From NCBI RefSeq assembly GCF_947331435.1, contig NZ_CAMZOF010000015.1:1-64000 (forward strand): DNA of 64,000 nucleotides, written 5' to 3'. Shown piece after piece: positions 33,650 through 42,851 of this stretch. Source of the DNA: Pelagibius sp. Alg239-R121 (GTDB taxonomy: Bacteria; Pseudomonadota; Alphaproteobacteria; Kiloniellales; Kiloniellaceae). Each line of letters opens with the position of its first letter. The first letter of the stretch is position 1. Position numbers and translations under genes: made by a program. Under the pieces are notes generated by a model that saw only the letters and a program-made list of their open reading frames with translations, searched no databases and was not told the origin of the DNA.

Positions 33650-34807
33650 ATGAGCTACGAACTGGATCATCAGGACATTCGCGAAGGCGTTACGCGCCTT
33701 TGCGGAGATTTTCCCAGCGAGTATTGGCGGAAATGCGATCGGGAGCAGGCTTATCCAAAGGGTTTCGTCGAGGCCTTGACGGAGGCAGGTTATCTCGGTG
33801 CTCTGATCCCAGAAAATTACGGCGGTTCCGGGCTGCCGATCTCGGCCGGCGCCGCAATTCTGGAAGAGATTCACCGGGCAGGCTGCAATGCCGCGGCCTG
33901 CCACGCACAGATGTACACCATGGGCACGCTTCTGCGGCACGGCTCTGAGGCGCAAAAACAGAAATACCTACCGGCTATCGCAGAGGGCAACATGCGCCTC
34001 CAGGCCTTTGGCGTGACCGAACCGACCAGCGGCACGGACACCACAGCGTTGCGCACGACCGCGCGGCTGGAAGGCGCTAACTACATCGTCAACGGCCAGA
34101 AAATCTGGACCTCCCGGGCCGAATACTCGGACCTGATGCTGCTGCTCTGCCGCACGACGCCCCGGGACCAGGTCGCGAAGAGAACAGACGGCCTCTCGGT
34201 TCTGTTGGTGGATATGCGCGAAGCACGCGGCGAATCACTGACCATTCGTCCGATCCGTACCATGATGAACCATGCCACAACCGAGATCTTCTTCGACAAC
34301 ATGCCCGTCCCCAGGGCGAACTTGATCGGCGAGGAAGGTAAAGGTTTTCGCCATATTCTCTCGGGCATGAACGCCGAACGCATTTTGGTTTCCGCAGAAT
34401 GTGTCGGCGACGCCAAATGGTTTATCGACAAGGCCGCCGGCTATTCGAAGGAACGTTCGGTGTTCGGCCGGCCCATCGGTCAGAACCAGGGAATTCAGTT
34501 TCCGATTGCACGCGCCTATTCCCAGATGCGCGCCGCTGAATTGATGTTGCGCGAGACCGTTAAACTCTACGATGAGGGAAAAAATCCCGGAGAAGAAGCA
34601 AACCTTGCAAAACTGCTTGCTGCCGATGCTTCCTGGGCCGCAGCCGAGGCCTGCCTTCAAACCCATGGCGGATTTGGGTTCGCGGAGGAATACGATGTGG
34701 AACGCAAGTACCGCGAAGCGCGTCTGTATCAGGTCGCGCCGATATCGACCAACCTGATCCTGAGTTACGTCGCGGAGCATGTTCTCGACATGCCGCGATC
34801 CTACTGA
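33650..34807 (+). CDS. Acyl-CoA dehydrogenase
   Basis: The 385-aa flavoprotein has the family fold: GYLGALIPENYGGSGLPISAG, FGVTEPTSGTDTTALRTTA, GFRHILSGMNAERILVSAE, SVFGRPIGQNQGIQFPIA and QTHGGFGFAEEYDVERKYREAR. The C-terminal region where many family members carry the catalytic Glu reads RLYQVAPISTNLILSYVAEH, with no Glu at the usual place, so the base must come from elsewhere, as in the isovaleryl-CoA group. It makes a 2-enoyl-CoA from an acyl-CoA, probably branched. Confidence 0.9.
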   Translation: MSYELDHQDIREGVTRLCGDFPSEYWRKCDREQAYPKGFVEALTEAGYLGALIPENYGGSGLPISAGAAILEEIHRAGCNAAACHAQMYTMGTLLRHGSEAQKQKYLPAIAEGNMRLQAFGVTEPTSGTDTTALRTTARLEGANYIVNGQKIWTSRAEYSDLMLLLCRTTPRDQVAKRTDGLSVLLVDMREARGESLTIRPIRTMMNHATTEIFFDNMPVPRANLIGEEGKGFRHILSGMNAERILVSAECVGDAKWFIDKAAGYSKERSVFGRPIGQNQGIQFPIARAYSQMRAAELMLRETVKLYDEGKNPGEEANLAKLLAADASWAAAEACLQTHGGFGFAEEYDVERKYREARLYQVAPISTNLILSYVAEHVLDMPRSY

Positions 34808-34832
34808 GCGAGGAGGCCAGCAAGCCTGCTTC

Positions 34833-36179
34833 ATGACCACAAGTAAAGCGCAGCTTATTGAACTGCCGGGCGTAACCGAAGCGATTACCGGGTTTGTTGC
34901 TGGAATGCATAGCAACGACATTCCCGAAAGCGCGCGTCGTATTGCGCGCCTCTCACTGCTCGATTGGATGGCGGTGGCAATTGCCGGCCGTAACGAACCG
35001 GTCAGCCGGATTGTGCGCGAGTTGGTGGCTGAGGAAGACGGCAGACCAGATGCGAGCGTCTTTGGTCACCCCGTCAAGCTGCCCGCGCGCGCGGCGGCGC
35101 TGGCCAACGGCGCAATTTCCCACGCACTCGATTACGACGATACCCACTTCCTCTATCTTGGACACCCGAGTGCGGCTGTCCTGCCGGCCGCCCTCGCCGT
35201 GGCGGAAAAGAATCGAGTCAACCCGAAGGATTTCCTCGACGCGGCCTTGATCGGGTTTGAAGTTGCCTGCCGCGTTGGCGCCTGGCTCGGCCGCCGGCAC
35301 TACCAAATCGGTTTTCACCAAACTGCGACAGCCGGCAGCTTCGGCGCCGCAATGGCGGCCGCCCGGCTGCTGAAGCTCGACAAAGAAATGACCGGATATG
35401 CTCTTGGACTGGCCGCCACCCGGGCGTCGGGCCTGAAAGCCCAGTTCGGGACCATGGGTAAGCCCTACCACGCCGGAATGGCGGCCTCCAACGGCGTCGA
35501 AGCCGCGCTTCTTGCCGCTAGGGGTTTCGTCGCCCGTCCGGACGGTTTGGAATGCGCCCAGGGTTTTGCCGAAACCCATGCAGGAGTAGCAAGCGATCCT
35601 TCCCTGATTCTCGATGGCCTCGGTCAGCATTTCGTCTTTGAGGACGTGCAGCACAAGTTCCACGCTTGCTGTCATGGAACGCACGCCGCACTCGAAGCCT
35701 TGATCGAACTGCGTGACAGCCATCGTCTCGACGCTAACGACATCGCGTCGGTCACCATCACTGTGCATCCTCGTTATCTGAAAGTCTGCAACATCAGCGA
35801 GCCGCAAACCGCGCTGCAGGCAAAGTTCAGCTACCGGTTGACGGCCGCCTTGGTATTGGCCGGTCATGATACGGCAGCGCTCACGACATTTTCCGACGCT
35901 AATTGCCGGGATCGAGAACTTACGGTCCTGCGTGACCGGGTTACTGTCACGACGGATGCCGATATGACCGAGACGGCCGCGACGGTCGGCTTAGAACATC
36001 TCTCGGACGGGGCAATCAATGGGTATCACGATCTAGCAGCACCGCGTTCGAATGCAGTGCGGGAAACGCGAGTCCGCGATAAGGCGGCGTCGCTGCTTGG
36101 CCGTCAGTCTGCCGACGCGCTCTGGGACGAGATCAATGGCTCAAACGGTTTGCTGGAAGAGTGGATCAGGAGGACATGA
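34833..36179 (+). CDS. MmgE/PrpD family protein
   Basis: From ATG 34833 the protein is 448 aa and shows SLLDWMAVAIAGRNEP, GAISHALDYDDTHFLYLGHPSAAVLPAALA, FHQTATAGSFGAAMAAA and HKFHACCHGTHAALEAL. The family includes 2-methylcitrate dehydratase and cis-aconitate decarboxylase (itaconate-forming), so a (de)hydration or decarboxylation of a tricarboxylic or dicarboxylic acid is likely, but the substrate cannot be read from sequence. It ends the CoA-transferase operon and converges on the CitE-like gene with a 39-nt gap. Confidence 0.87.
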   Translation: MTTSKAQLIELPGVTEAITGFVAGMHSNDIPESARRIARLSLLDWMAVAIAGRNEPVSRIVRELVAEEDGRPDASVFGHPVKLPARAAALANGAISHALDYDDTHFLYLGHPSAAVLPAALAVAEKNRVNPKDFLDAALIGFEVACRVGAWLGRRHYQIGFHQTATAGSFGAAMAAARLLKLDKEMTGYALGLAATRASGLKAQFGTMGKPYHAGMAASNGVEAALLAARGFVARPDGLECAQGFAETHAGVASDPSLILDGLGQHFVFEDVQHKFHACCHGTHAALEALIELRDSHRLDANDIASVTITVHPRYLKVCNISEPQTALQAKFSYRLTAALVLAGHDTAALTTFSDANCRDRELTVLRDRVTVTTDADMTETAATVGLEHLSDGAINGYHDLAAPRSNAVRETRVRDKAASLLGRQSADALWDEINGSNGLLEEWIRRT

Positions 36180-36218
36180 GAGAGTAGAAGCGGCAGAATT
36201 CGATCCGTTAGCGATCAA

Positions 36219-37085
36219 TCAGGACGAAACGCGGTCCGCGATGGCCACGATGCGGTGCATGTCGCGCAGGACCGGCTTTTCGATCAGCTTCCCATCTATG
36301 ACCACCAGCCCCGTGTCAGCCTCTTCGAAAGCCTCGATGATGCGGCGGGCATTGGCGACCGCCTCCTCGCTCGGCGAAAACACACTGTTGATGATTGGGA
36401 TTTGCTTGGGATGGATCGAACCCTTGCCGCTGAAACCCAGGTCGCGCGCCAGGATCGCACTTGCCTCCAAGCCCTCAAGGTCCTCAAGGTCGAGGAAGGG
36501 CACATCGATAACGTCCATTCCGGCCGCCGCAGCCGCGTGGACCACCCGCGATCGGGCGTAAAGCAAGGGTTCCCAGGCGTTCCGGCAGCGTAGCTCAGCC
36601 GCCATATCCACGCCTCCGAAGAACAGGGCATCGATGCGGGCGCTGCAATGGGCGATTTCGAAGGCAGCTTCCAATCCCGCGTTGGTTTCGATGATAACAT
36701 GCAAACGGCAGGAATGGCCTCGCTCGGTCAGCAGATCATCCAGCCAGATAACTTCGTCGGGTGTCCGGACCTTTGGCAGCATCAGGGCCGGCGGGGGACT
36801 GTCAGCCGCCAGAATGGCCTGCACATCCAAAAGACCGAAAGCCTCGCGGAGACAGTTAATGCGCACAATCCGTTCGACCCCATCGTCGGCTTGGGGAACC
36901 TCAAACAGCGCCAGCGCATGTTTTCGCGCTTCATCTTTATCTTTCGGTGCAATGCCGTCTTCGAGTTCGACACAGACAATGTCGGCGCCCGACGCCAGGG
37001 CCTTTGGAAACATCTCGGGCTTGAGTCCGGGAGAGAAGATGAAGCTGCGGCGCGGCCTGACCAGACGCCCTTCGTTCGTTGTCAT
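36219..37085 (-). CDS. CitE-like lyase (HpcH/HpaI aldolase/citrate lyase beta family)
   Basis: The 288-aa protein has RRSFIFSPGLKPEMFPKALASGADIVCVELEDGIAPKDKDE split as the usual CitE N-terminus, PALMLPKVRTPDEV, the metal-binding Glu of VIIETNAGLEAA, and GKGSIHPKQIPIIN. Family members cleave malyl-CoA, citramalyl-CoA or beta-methylmalyl-CoA. With the CoA-transferase and hydratase nearby this suggests citramalyl-CoA- or malyl-CoA-type cleavage, which is an inference. It is transcribed alone, toward the MmgE/PrpD gene. Confidence 0.87.
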   Translation of the reverse strand: MTTNEGRLVRPRRSFIFSPGLKPEMFPKALASGADIVCVELEDGIAPKDKDEARKHALALFEVPQADDGVERIVRINCLREAFGLLDVQAILAADSPPPALMLPKVRTPDEVIWLDDLLTERGHSCRLHVIIETNAGLEAAFEIAHCSARIDALFFGGVDMAAELRCRNAWEPLLYARSRVVHAAAAAGMDVIDVPFLDLEDLEGLEASAILARDLGFSGKGSIHPKQIPIINSVFSPSEEAVANARRIIEAFEEADTGLVVIDGKLIEKPVLRDMHRIVAIADRVSS

Positions 37086-37373
37086 TTCTTTTCCATCAGG
37101 TTCGCAACCTGCCCGTTGTCCGCATCAACCAATTTGCCACCAGCAACTCTGACAAGGCACTCGCCTTTCCAGCACTGGTCTGCTCGCCAATCCAACGAGC
37201 AGAAGTGTCGATAGCCGAAAGCTTGGATGCCAATAGAATGTCTGTGGGAATGCCATAGCAAATTTCGATAGTGACTGTCACGGGGTGCCGATTTATCCCA
37301 CCTCCGTTGCGGTTAGCGGTCGTCTAACAGTCGCGACCAATTTTGCAGGTCATGGTTACTGAGCCGCGGCCCC
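37086..37373. other. Non-coding gap between CitE-like gene and AfuC-like gene
   Basis: About 290 bp. An open frame of 61 codons on the minus strand is not protein-like. The region should hold the promoter of the CitE-like gene. No terminator for the ABC operon was recognised. Confidence 0.4.
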
Positions 37374-38438
37374 CTAATTTGCGACCAGCCGCAGCTTCTG
37401 CGGATCAAAGTTGATGGATACGTTTTCTCCAACCGATAGGGGGTCCAGGGTCGCATCGCTGATTGCAAAGAGCTGGCCTAGTTCCCCGTCCAGGGAATAG
37501 TGGATTTGATTCCCAAGGTAGGCCGCGTAGGTGATGTTTCCCTCGAATTCACCTTGGCTTTTGTCGCGCGACAGCCGGATCTGATGGGGCCGGAGCACCA
37601 TTTTCGCGGCACCTGTTTGGCCGGGCTGAATAGGTAGCTCTATGCATTTTGAAACAACCTCAATTCTGGTGGCACTGCCATTTAACGACAGCACCTCACA
37701 ATCGATCAGGTTTGCGTCGCCGATGAAATCCGCGATGAAGGAGGAGTTGGGGCGCTCATAGAGATCGTGCGGCGATCCTTCCTGGGCGATTTCAGCGTTG
37801 CGCATGACAATAATTCTGTCGGAAACCGCCATGGCTTCCTCCTGGTCGTGCGTGACATAGACGGCGGTCAGGCCCAGAGTTTGCTGGATTTGCCTGATCT
37901 CTTCGCGAACGTGCCGGCGCAGTTTTGCGTCGAGATTGGACAAAGGCTCGTCGAGCAGCAGGACTTCAGGCTCCAAGACGATTGCGCGCGCAACGGCAAC
38001 CCGCTGCTGCTGCCCGCCTGACAGTTCGCTCGGAATGCGACCGCCGAAATCCGACAGTCCGACCAACGACAAGCCTTCTTCTGCCCTTTCCTGCGCTTCC
38101 TTTTTAGGAACCGACTTTACGGTCAGTCCATAAGCAACATTTTCCAACACTGTCATATGCGGGAAGAGCGCATAAGACTGGAACACCATCGATACCTTTC
38201 GATACGTCGCCGAAAGACGGGTTACGTCTTCACCACCGATGAAGATGCTCCCTTCAGACGCAGTCTCCAGCCCGGCAATAAGGCGCAGGGTCGTGGTCTT
38301 TCCGCAGCCGCTGGGACCCAACAGAGTGACCAGTTGTCCTGGTTCGATGGCCAGCGAGAGTTTCTTGAGTGCGGTGACCGCCCCAAACTTCTTTACAACA
38401 CCGTCAAAGCGGACGGAACCTGGTATGCTGTTACTCAT
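37374..38438 (-). CDS. ABC transporter ATPase (FbpC/AfuC/PotA type)
   Basis: The 354-aa protein has Walker A GPSGCGKTTTLRLIAG, Q-loop MVFQSYALFPHMTV, signature LSGGQQQRVAVARA and Walker B LLLDEPLSNLDAKLR. A C-terminal TOBE-like domain (about residues 235-354) follows. It powers the importer encoded with the 726-aa permease and the binding protein upstream. It is last in the operon, 33 nt after the permease gene. Confidence 0.92.
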   Translation of the reverse strand: MSNSIPGSVRFDGVVKKFGAVTALKKLSLAIEPGQLVTLLGPSGCGKTTTLRLIAGLETASEGSIFIGGEDVTRLSATYRKVSMVFQSYALFPHMTVLENVAYGLTVKSVPKKEAQERAEEGLSLVGLSDFGGRIPSELSGGQQQRVAVARAIVLEPEVLLLDEPLSNLDAKLRRHVREEIRQIQQTLGLTAVYVTHDQEEAMAVSDRIIVMRNAEIAQEGSPHDLYERPNSSFIADFIGDANLIDCEVLSLNGSATRIEVVSKCIELPIQPGQTGAAKMVLRPHQIRLSRDKSQGEFEGNITYAAYLGNQIHYSLDGELGQLFAISDATLDPLSVGENVSINFDPQKLRLVAN

Positions 38439-38471
38439 TCTTCGTCTCCGAATTATGTCTTGGATTCCCGC

Positions 38472-40652
38472 TCAGGCGATCTGTTCCACCCGGTCCGCAC
38501 GGCGTAACCGCCGTTTTCCAATCGCCAGCTGAAGCAAGAGGATGGCCGTGAGCATGGTGACGATCAAAACTGCTGAGTAGGCAATCGCCAGCCCAAACTC
38601 GCCGTTTTCCACGCGGCCCACGATAAAGGAGGTCGCCATGTTGTGTTTGGCGCTGACCAGGAAGATGACGGCACTGACCGAGGTAATAGCCCGCACGAAG
38701 CTGTAGGTCAGCGCAGCCATCAAGGCCGGGCCCAGCAAGGGCGCGATGACACGGCGAACCGTCGTGAAACTGTTTGCTCCCAGCGTGATGGAGGCCTCGT
38801 CCAGGCTCCTGTCGAGCTGCGACATGGCGGCTATACCGCCACGCACCCCCACCGGCATGTTTCTGAAGACGAACACAATGATCAGGATAATGCTTGTGCC
38901 TGTGAGTTCGATCGGCGGGAAGTTGAAGGCCATGACATAGCTGACACCGATCACCGTGCCTGGGATCGCAAAACTCAGCATAGTGCTGAATTCAAATATG
39001 TTTTTTCCGGCGAACTTCTGTCTGACGAGAAGATAGGCCGTGGACAGCCCCACAAGAGCCGTTAAGGGGGCCGCAATCGATGCAATGGTGAGGGTTGTGA
39101 AATAACTGTCCCAGGCAACGCCGCTCCAACGAATGCCGCGCGAGAAATCGATAGCAAAGGCCCGCAGATAATGGTCCAGGGTAAAGCTGTGATCGTAGCC
39201 CCAGAGCTTCACGAAACTGCCGAAGACGATCATACTGTAGACAATGGCTGTAAAGGCCGCCCACGGCAGAGCCGTAGCGTAGCAGGCGAACCTGACCGTG
39301 CGGTTGAGCGCCGCATGCCTGCCCGAATCGGCTTTGCCGGTAACGGTCGCATAAGATCCCGTACCGACCCATCGGCGCTGAATCAGGAAGGCGCCAAGAG
39401 TTAGAGTAAGTAGCGCGATCGCTAGAATGGCCGCCTTTGCCGGATCGGCAACCGCCCCGACAATCGCGAAGTAAATCTCGGTTGAAAGCACGTTGAAGTT
39501 GCCGCCCAGCACAAGTGGGTTTCCGAAATCGGCCAGGCTTTCGATAAAGCCCAGCAGGAAGGCGTTTGCCAGTCCCGGACGCATGAGAGGCAGAGATACG
39601 TAGCGAAAGGTTTGCCAGCGGTCGGCGTCCAGGGTTTGCGAGGCTTCTTCCATGGACGGACTCACCCCTTCGACCACGCCGATCAACACCAGAAAGGCGA
39701 TCGGCGTGAAGGAAAGCAGCTGCGCCAGATAGATGCCGCCAAAGCCGTAGAGCCAACGTGTTTTTTCCACACCGAAGAGGTTCGCAAAGATCTCAGTCGC
39801 AACCCCTGTGCGGCCGAACAAAAGGATCAGGGCCAAGCCGATGACAAAGGGCGGCGTGATGATCGGAAGTACGGTCAGGATCCGAAGCAGTGGCTTGGCT
39901 TTGAATTGCGTCCGCGTAAAGATGAGGGCGAAGGCAAGTCCCAGAAGAGTGGTTCCCGCCCCCGTCATAACAGCCAGGAACACGGAATTGACGGCGGGCC
40001 CGCAATATCCACGGCCGATCAGACATCCCAATCCCCAGATGTCCGAGGCAAGAAACCGCGGCAAAAATCCGCTCAATGCGTAGGAGCCATCGGAGAGTTC
40101 GAAGGCGCGAACCAAGATATGAGCAACGGGGAAGAAGACGAAAACGCCAACCAGTGTGACGATCAGACCAATCAGTCCGATTACGAACGCGTCGCCTCTC
40201 CCCTTTCCGAGAGCGGAAATGCTTGTCGTCAGCACAAACAGCAGCGCCAGAACTGAGACGGCCGCGCCGGCACCGAAGCCCGTCTGACCTTCTGTTCCGG
40301 CGACCGAGGAAAGCAGGCCGGGGAGCAGAACCGGACCGTCGCGTACAATGATCAATCCCTGAAGCGCCGTCAGAAGAAGACCCGCTGCGGCTGTGCCGAC
40401 AAGGGTCCGTGCGCGGATCACGGAATTGGCAATCATGACGTTCGCGGCAGCGCTCACTATCAGAGCGCCGAGAGTAGGCGAGAGCCACATGCGGTCGAAC
40501 AGCAGCAATAGAATGGCGCCGGGTGCGTTCTCTTCGGCGCGTAAATTGTTCAACCAGAGGAATGACCAAAAGCCACTATCCACTGCATACCAGGGCAGCA
40601 GGCAAAAACCAGCCATCCCCACAATCAGCCAGAGGCCGGTTGTGCGTGTCAT
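38472..40652 (-). CDS. Double-length ABC permease (FbpB/AfuB type)
   Basis: From ATG 40652 (AAGGA upstream) the protein is about 726 aa; a GTG at 40700 is a poorer start. It contains two permease halves, each with an EAA loop: VEGVSPSMEEASQTLDADRW with LPLMRPGLANAF in the first, and SQLDRSLDEASITLGANSF with PLLGPALMAAL in the second. About twelve or more membrane helices are expected. The N-terminal region before the first half carries extra helices, longer than in FbpB. It forms the whole membrane channel for ions or phosphorylated sugars. Confidence 0.92.
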   Translation of the reverse strand: MTRTTGLWLIVGMAGFCLLPWYAVDSGFWSFLWLNNLRAEENAPGAILLLLFDRMWLSPTLGALIVSAAANVMIANSVIRARTLVGTAAAGLLLTALQGLIIVRDGPVLLPGLLSSVAGTEGQTGFGAGAAVSVLALLFVLTTSISALGKGRGDAFVIGLIGLIVTLVGVFVFFPVAHILVRAFELSDGSYALSGFLPRFLASDIWGLGCLIGRGYCGPAVNSVFLAVMTGAGTTLLGLAFALIFTRTQFKAKPLLRILTVLPIITPPFVIGLALILLFGRTGVATEIFANLFGVEKTRWLYGFGGIYLAQLLSFTPIAFLVLIGVVEGVSPSMEEASQTLDADRWQTFRYVSLPLMRPGLANAFLLGFIESLADFGNPLVLGGNFNVLSTEIYFAIVGAVADPAKAAILAIALLTLTLGAFLIQRRWVGTGSYATVTGKADSGRHAALNRTVRFACYATALPWAAFTAIVYSMIVFGSFVKLWGYDHSFTLDHYLRAFAIDFSRGIRWSGVAWDSYFTTLTIASIAAPLTALVGLSTAYLLVRQKFAGKNIFEFSTMLSFAIPGTVIGVSYVMAFNFPPIELTGTSIILIIVFVFRNMPVGVRGGIAAMSQLDRSLDEASITLGANSFTTVRRVIAPLLGPALMAALTYSFVRAITSVSAVIFLVSAKHNMATSFIVGRVENGEFGLAIAYSAVLIVTMLTAILLLQLAIGKRRLRRADRVEQIA

Positions 40653-40729
40653 CTTCTTCGTCCTTGCTTGATATGGCGGGTTGGGTTGACGGGTCGACAC
40701 CCCCGCTCCGTCCTCTGCCCCGCCCTCTG

Positions 40730-40767
40730 CCGGAGCGCGTCCGGGAAAACGGTCCCTCGCGCTCCGG
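40730..40767 (-). promoter_or_regulatory. Strong hairpin between binding-protein and permease genes
   Basis: A perfect 10-bp stem (CCGGAGCGCG / CGCGCTCCGG) with an 18-nt loop lies between the binding-protein stop and the permease start. No T-run follows on the minus strand, so it is more likely an mRNA-stabilising or partial attenuation structure. Such structures often give high binding-protein levels relative to permease. Confidence 0.55.
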
Positions 40768-40786
40768 CTATGAGGTCTGCGGCCCG

Positions 40787-41806
40787 CTACCGGCCTACCG
40801 GTTTGACCTGTTCGTCCCAGCGGGACAACAGGCGCGCGCGCGTTTCGGACGCACCGTAAGTGGCGAAGTCATAGTCAATCAGCTTGATTGATGCGAGATC
40901 GGGAGATTCGGGCGGCACGGTCGCGTTGCTGTTCGACGGCACGTTGTAGGTACCGACCTCAGGCCCGCGAGATTGCGCCTTTGCGCTCAGCACGAATTGC
41001 ACCCATTTCTTTGCGGCATCCACATTCCTGGCGCCGCTGATGACGCTGACACCGCCGACTTCATACCCCGTACCTTCGCAGGGCGACACGATTTTCAGGG
41101 GAAAACCGGCCTTCGCCAGTTTTACCATGTCATGCATGAAGCCGATGGAGATCGTCGTCTCTCCCCGGGCTGCCGCTTTGCTCGGCGCCGAACCGGATTT
41201 TGTGTACTGATTGACGTTTCTGCCGATTTCCGCGAGGAGACGAAAGGCCTCGTCTTCACCAAAAAGCTGCACGAAGGTCGCGAGTTCGGTGTAAGCGGTG
41301 CCGGAACTGTTGGGATTGGCAACCTGGATTTCGCCGCTGTAGGACGGATCTGTCAGATCTTTCCAGCAGACCGGCGGCTGAAGGCCTTTTTCGGCCAGGA
41401 CGTCGGCATTGTAGGCGATCCCCAGTGCACCGGCATGGATGCCGACTGTTTTCCCGCCGGAAATCTCCGCCATGTTGATGGACCAGCCAAGCAGTTCCGA
41501 GGTGTCTGCACCGGATGGCTGGGTAAGGTTCTCGGCAGCCGCGATCAGATGCGGATCCCCCGTGCCGCCCCACCAGACGTCGATTTTTGGATTGCCCGCC
41601 TCTGCCCGGATCTGCGCGAGAGTCTCGCCGGTGCTCTTCCGGACCATGGAGACGTCGATCCCCGTTTCCCCTTCAAAGGCGTTGACCATAAGGTCGCACC
41701 AGTCCTGTTCGTTGCTGCAAACAACATTCAGATCGTCGGCGAATGCCTGCCCGGCTGAAAAAGCGGCTGCGAATGCGATTGCGCTAATTAACGAGATTTT
41801 CTTCAT
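40787..41806 (-). CDS. Periplasmic substrate-binding protein, iron / sugar-phosphate type (FbpA/AfuA-like)
   Basis: ATG 41806 with GGGAGG upstream gives a 339-aa protein with a signal peptide ending AFADD. Features are VVCSNEQDWCDLMVNAFEGE, KIDVWWGGTGDPHLIAAAE, QVANPNSSGTAYTELATFVQ and GFMHDMVKLAKAG. FbpA-type iron ligands (paired Tyr) are not evident. A His225-Asp226 pair and Glu244 resemble the polar pocket described for the hexose-phosphate-binding AfuA, which is from memory. With a phosphomannose-type cupin nearby, a sugar phosphate is a reasonable ligand guess. Confidence 0.88.
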   Translation of the reverse strand: MKKISLISAIAFAAAFSAGQAFADDLNVVCSNEQDWCDLMVNAFEGETGIDVSMVRKSTGETLAQIRAEAGNPKIDVWWGGTGDPHLIAAAENLTQPSGADTSELLGWSINMAEISGGKTVGIHAGALGIAYNADVLAEKGLQPPVCWKDLTDPSYSGEIQVANPNSSGTAYTELATFVQLFGEDEAFRLLAEIGRNVNQYTKSGSAPSKAAARGETTISIGFMHDMVKLAKAGFPLKIVSPCEGTGYEVGGVSVISGARNVDAAKKWVQFVLSAKAQSRGPEVGTYNVPSNSNATVPPESPDLASIKLIDYDFATYGASETRARLLSRWDEQVKPVGR

Positions 41807-42092
41807 ATTTTCCTCCCAAAGGTTTGGCTCGCAAATCACATTCACCGAGCTTGGCGAAGTGTTCTGCGACCGTTCCAATGGTAAGAGTTGGAGACCGTCA
41901 ATCGCGAGTACGGCCCAATTAACAATCCTACAGAACAGAAGCCGACAGATTAACAATGTTACAAATGTTTCAAACCTTGGAGAGAAAACAAATCAAAAAC
42001 AGGAAGATTTGTATAGTTGGTTTGTGCAAGTCTGAATGACCAGAGCATAGGGCAGCAGTTCCGGGGGTTTACCCCGATACGGGAAAGAGACA
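41807..42092. promoter_or_regulatory. Divergent promoter region with direct repeats, likely response-regulator sites
   Basis: A 286-bp gap separates the transporter operon from the two-component genes. TTAACAATCCTACA (41919-41932) is repeated as TTAACAATGTTACA (41950-41963) 31 bp on, about three helical turns. Immediately after lies a 9-bp tandem TGTTACAAA/TGTTTCAAA (41958-41975). OmpR-family regulators bind tandem direct repeats, so these are candidate sites for the regulator encoded at 42093. Confidence 0.5.
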
Positions 42093-42851
42093 ATGCAAAG
42101 TTCTGCGCGGACGCCCGCTGAAAAGCGGCCCAGGGTGGCGATCGTCGATGACGATCCCGACGTCCGCTTTACTCTGGAGGCCCTGCTGCATGAGAACGGG
42201 TTCGACGCGGTTCCGCTCGCCGGGAGCAAGGATTACTTTGATCTCGGCACACCCCCAAATATTGATCTGGTCCTGATCGATCTTAAACTGAACGGAGAAT
42301 CCGGACTGTCCCTTGCCATCAATGTCAGGGAGCAGCATGACATACCAATCGTGATGCTTACCGGGGTCGGAGATGAAGTCGACAAGATCGTAGGCCTGGA
42401 AACCGGCGCTGACGATTATCTGACAAAGCCCTTCAATCCCCGCGAATTGATAGCGCGCATCCGCGCCGTCCTGAGGCGGTGCGGCGTCCTGCACAGCGGC
42501 GGTTCATCTCCCCAGGCGCCGGCGTCCGATGCACTGCGGTTCGGCGACAAGCTTCTCGACCGGTCGAAACGGGAACTCCTCAACACGGCGGGCGAAGAGA
42601 TCCCCCTGACCAACGCCGAGTATCGCCTGCTTGAGTTTTTTCTCCGCAATCCCAACCGCGTCATTCCGCGCGCAGAAATGCTGAGTGAACTCGGAAACGA
42701 TCTCTCACAGTATGTCGATAGAACCATCGACGTGCTGATCCTGCGATTACGGCGAAAAATCGAGAGCGTGCCTTCGAAGCCCGTGCACCTTCAGACCCGC
42801 AGAGGCCAGGGATACATTTTTGTCGATCATCCGGGTCATACGCGGGAATGA
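42093..42851 (+). CDS. OmpR-family response regulator
   Basis: The 252-aa protein has a receiver domain with acidic pocket VDDDPD, phosphorylated Asp63 in LVLIDLKLNG, Thr in MLTGVG and Lys in LTKPFNP. A winged-helix DNA-binding domain follows (about 145-245) with DRTIDVLILRLRRKIE and TRRGQGYIF. It overlaps the kinase gene by 4 bp and is divergent from the AfuABC-like operon, so it probably controls that transporter. Confidence 0.93.
   Translation: MQSSARTPAEKRPRVAIVDDDPDVRFTLEALLHENGFDAVPLAGSKDYFDLGTPPNIDLVLIDLKLNGESGLSLAINVREQHDIPIVMLTGVGDEVDKIVGLETGADDYLTKPFNPRELIARIRAVLRRCGVLHSGGSSPQAPASDALRFGDKLLDRSKRELLNTAGEEIPLTNAEYRLLEFFLRNPNRVIPRAEMLSELGNDLSQYVDRTIDVLILRLRRKIESVPSKPVHLQTRRGQGYIFVDHPGHTRE

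Noticed and set aside
37240-37265. Possible sixth copy of the shared motif before the CitE-like gene
   Set aside because: Only CATAGCAAAT matches and the spacing is two bases short, so it is not distinguishable from chance.
37096-37281. 61-codon minus frame upstream of the CitE-like gene
   Set aside because: Not protein-like, and lies in the expected promoter of the CitE-like gene.
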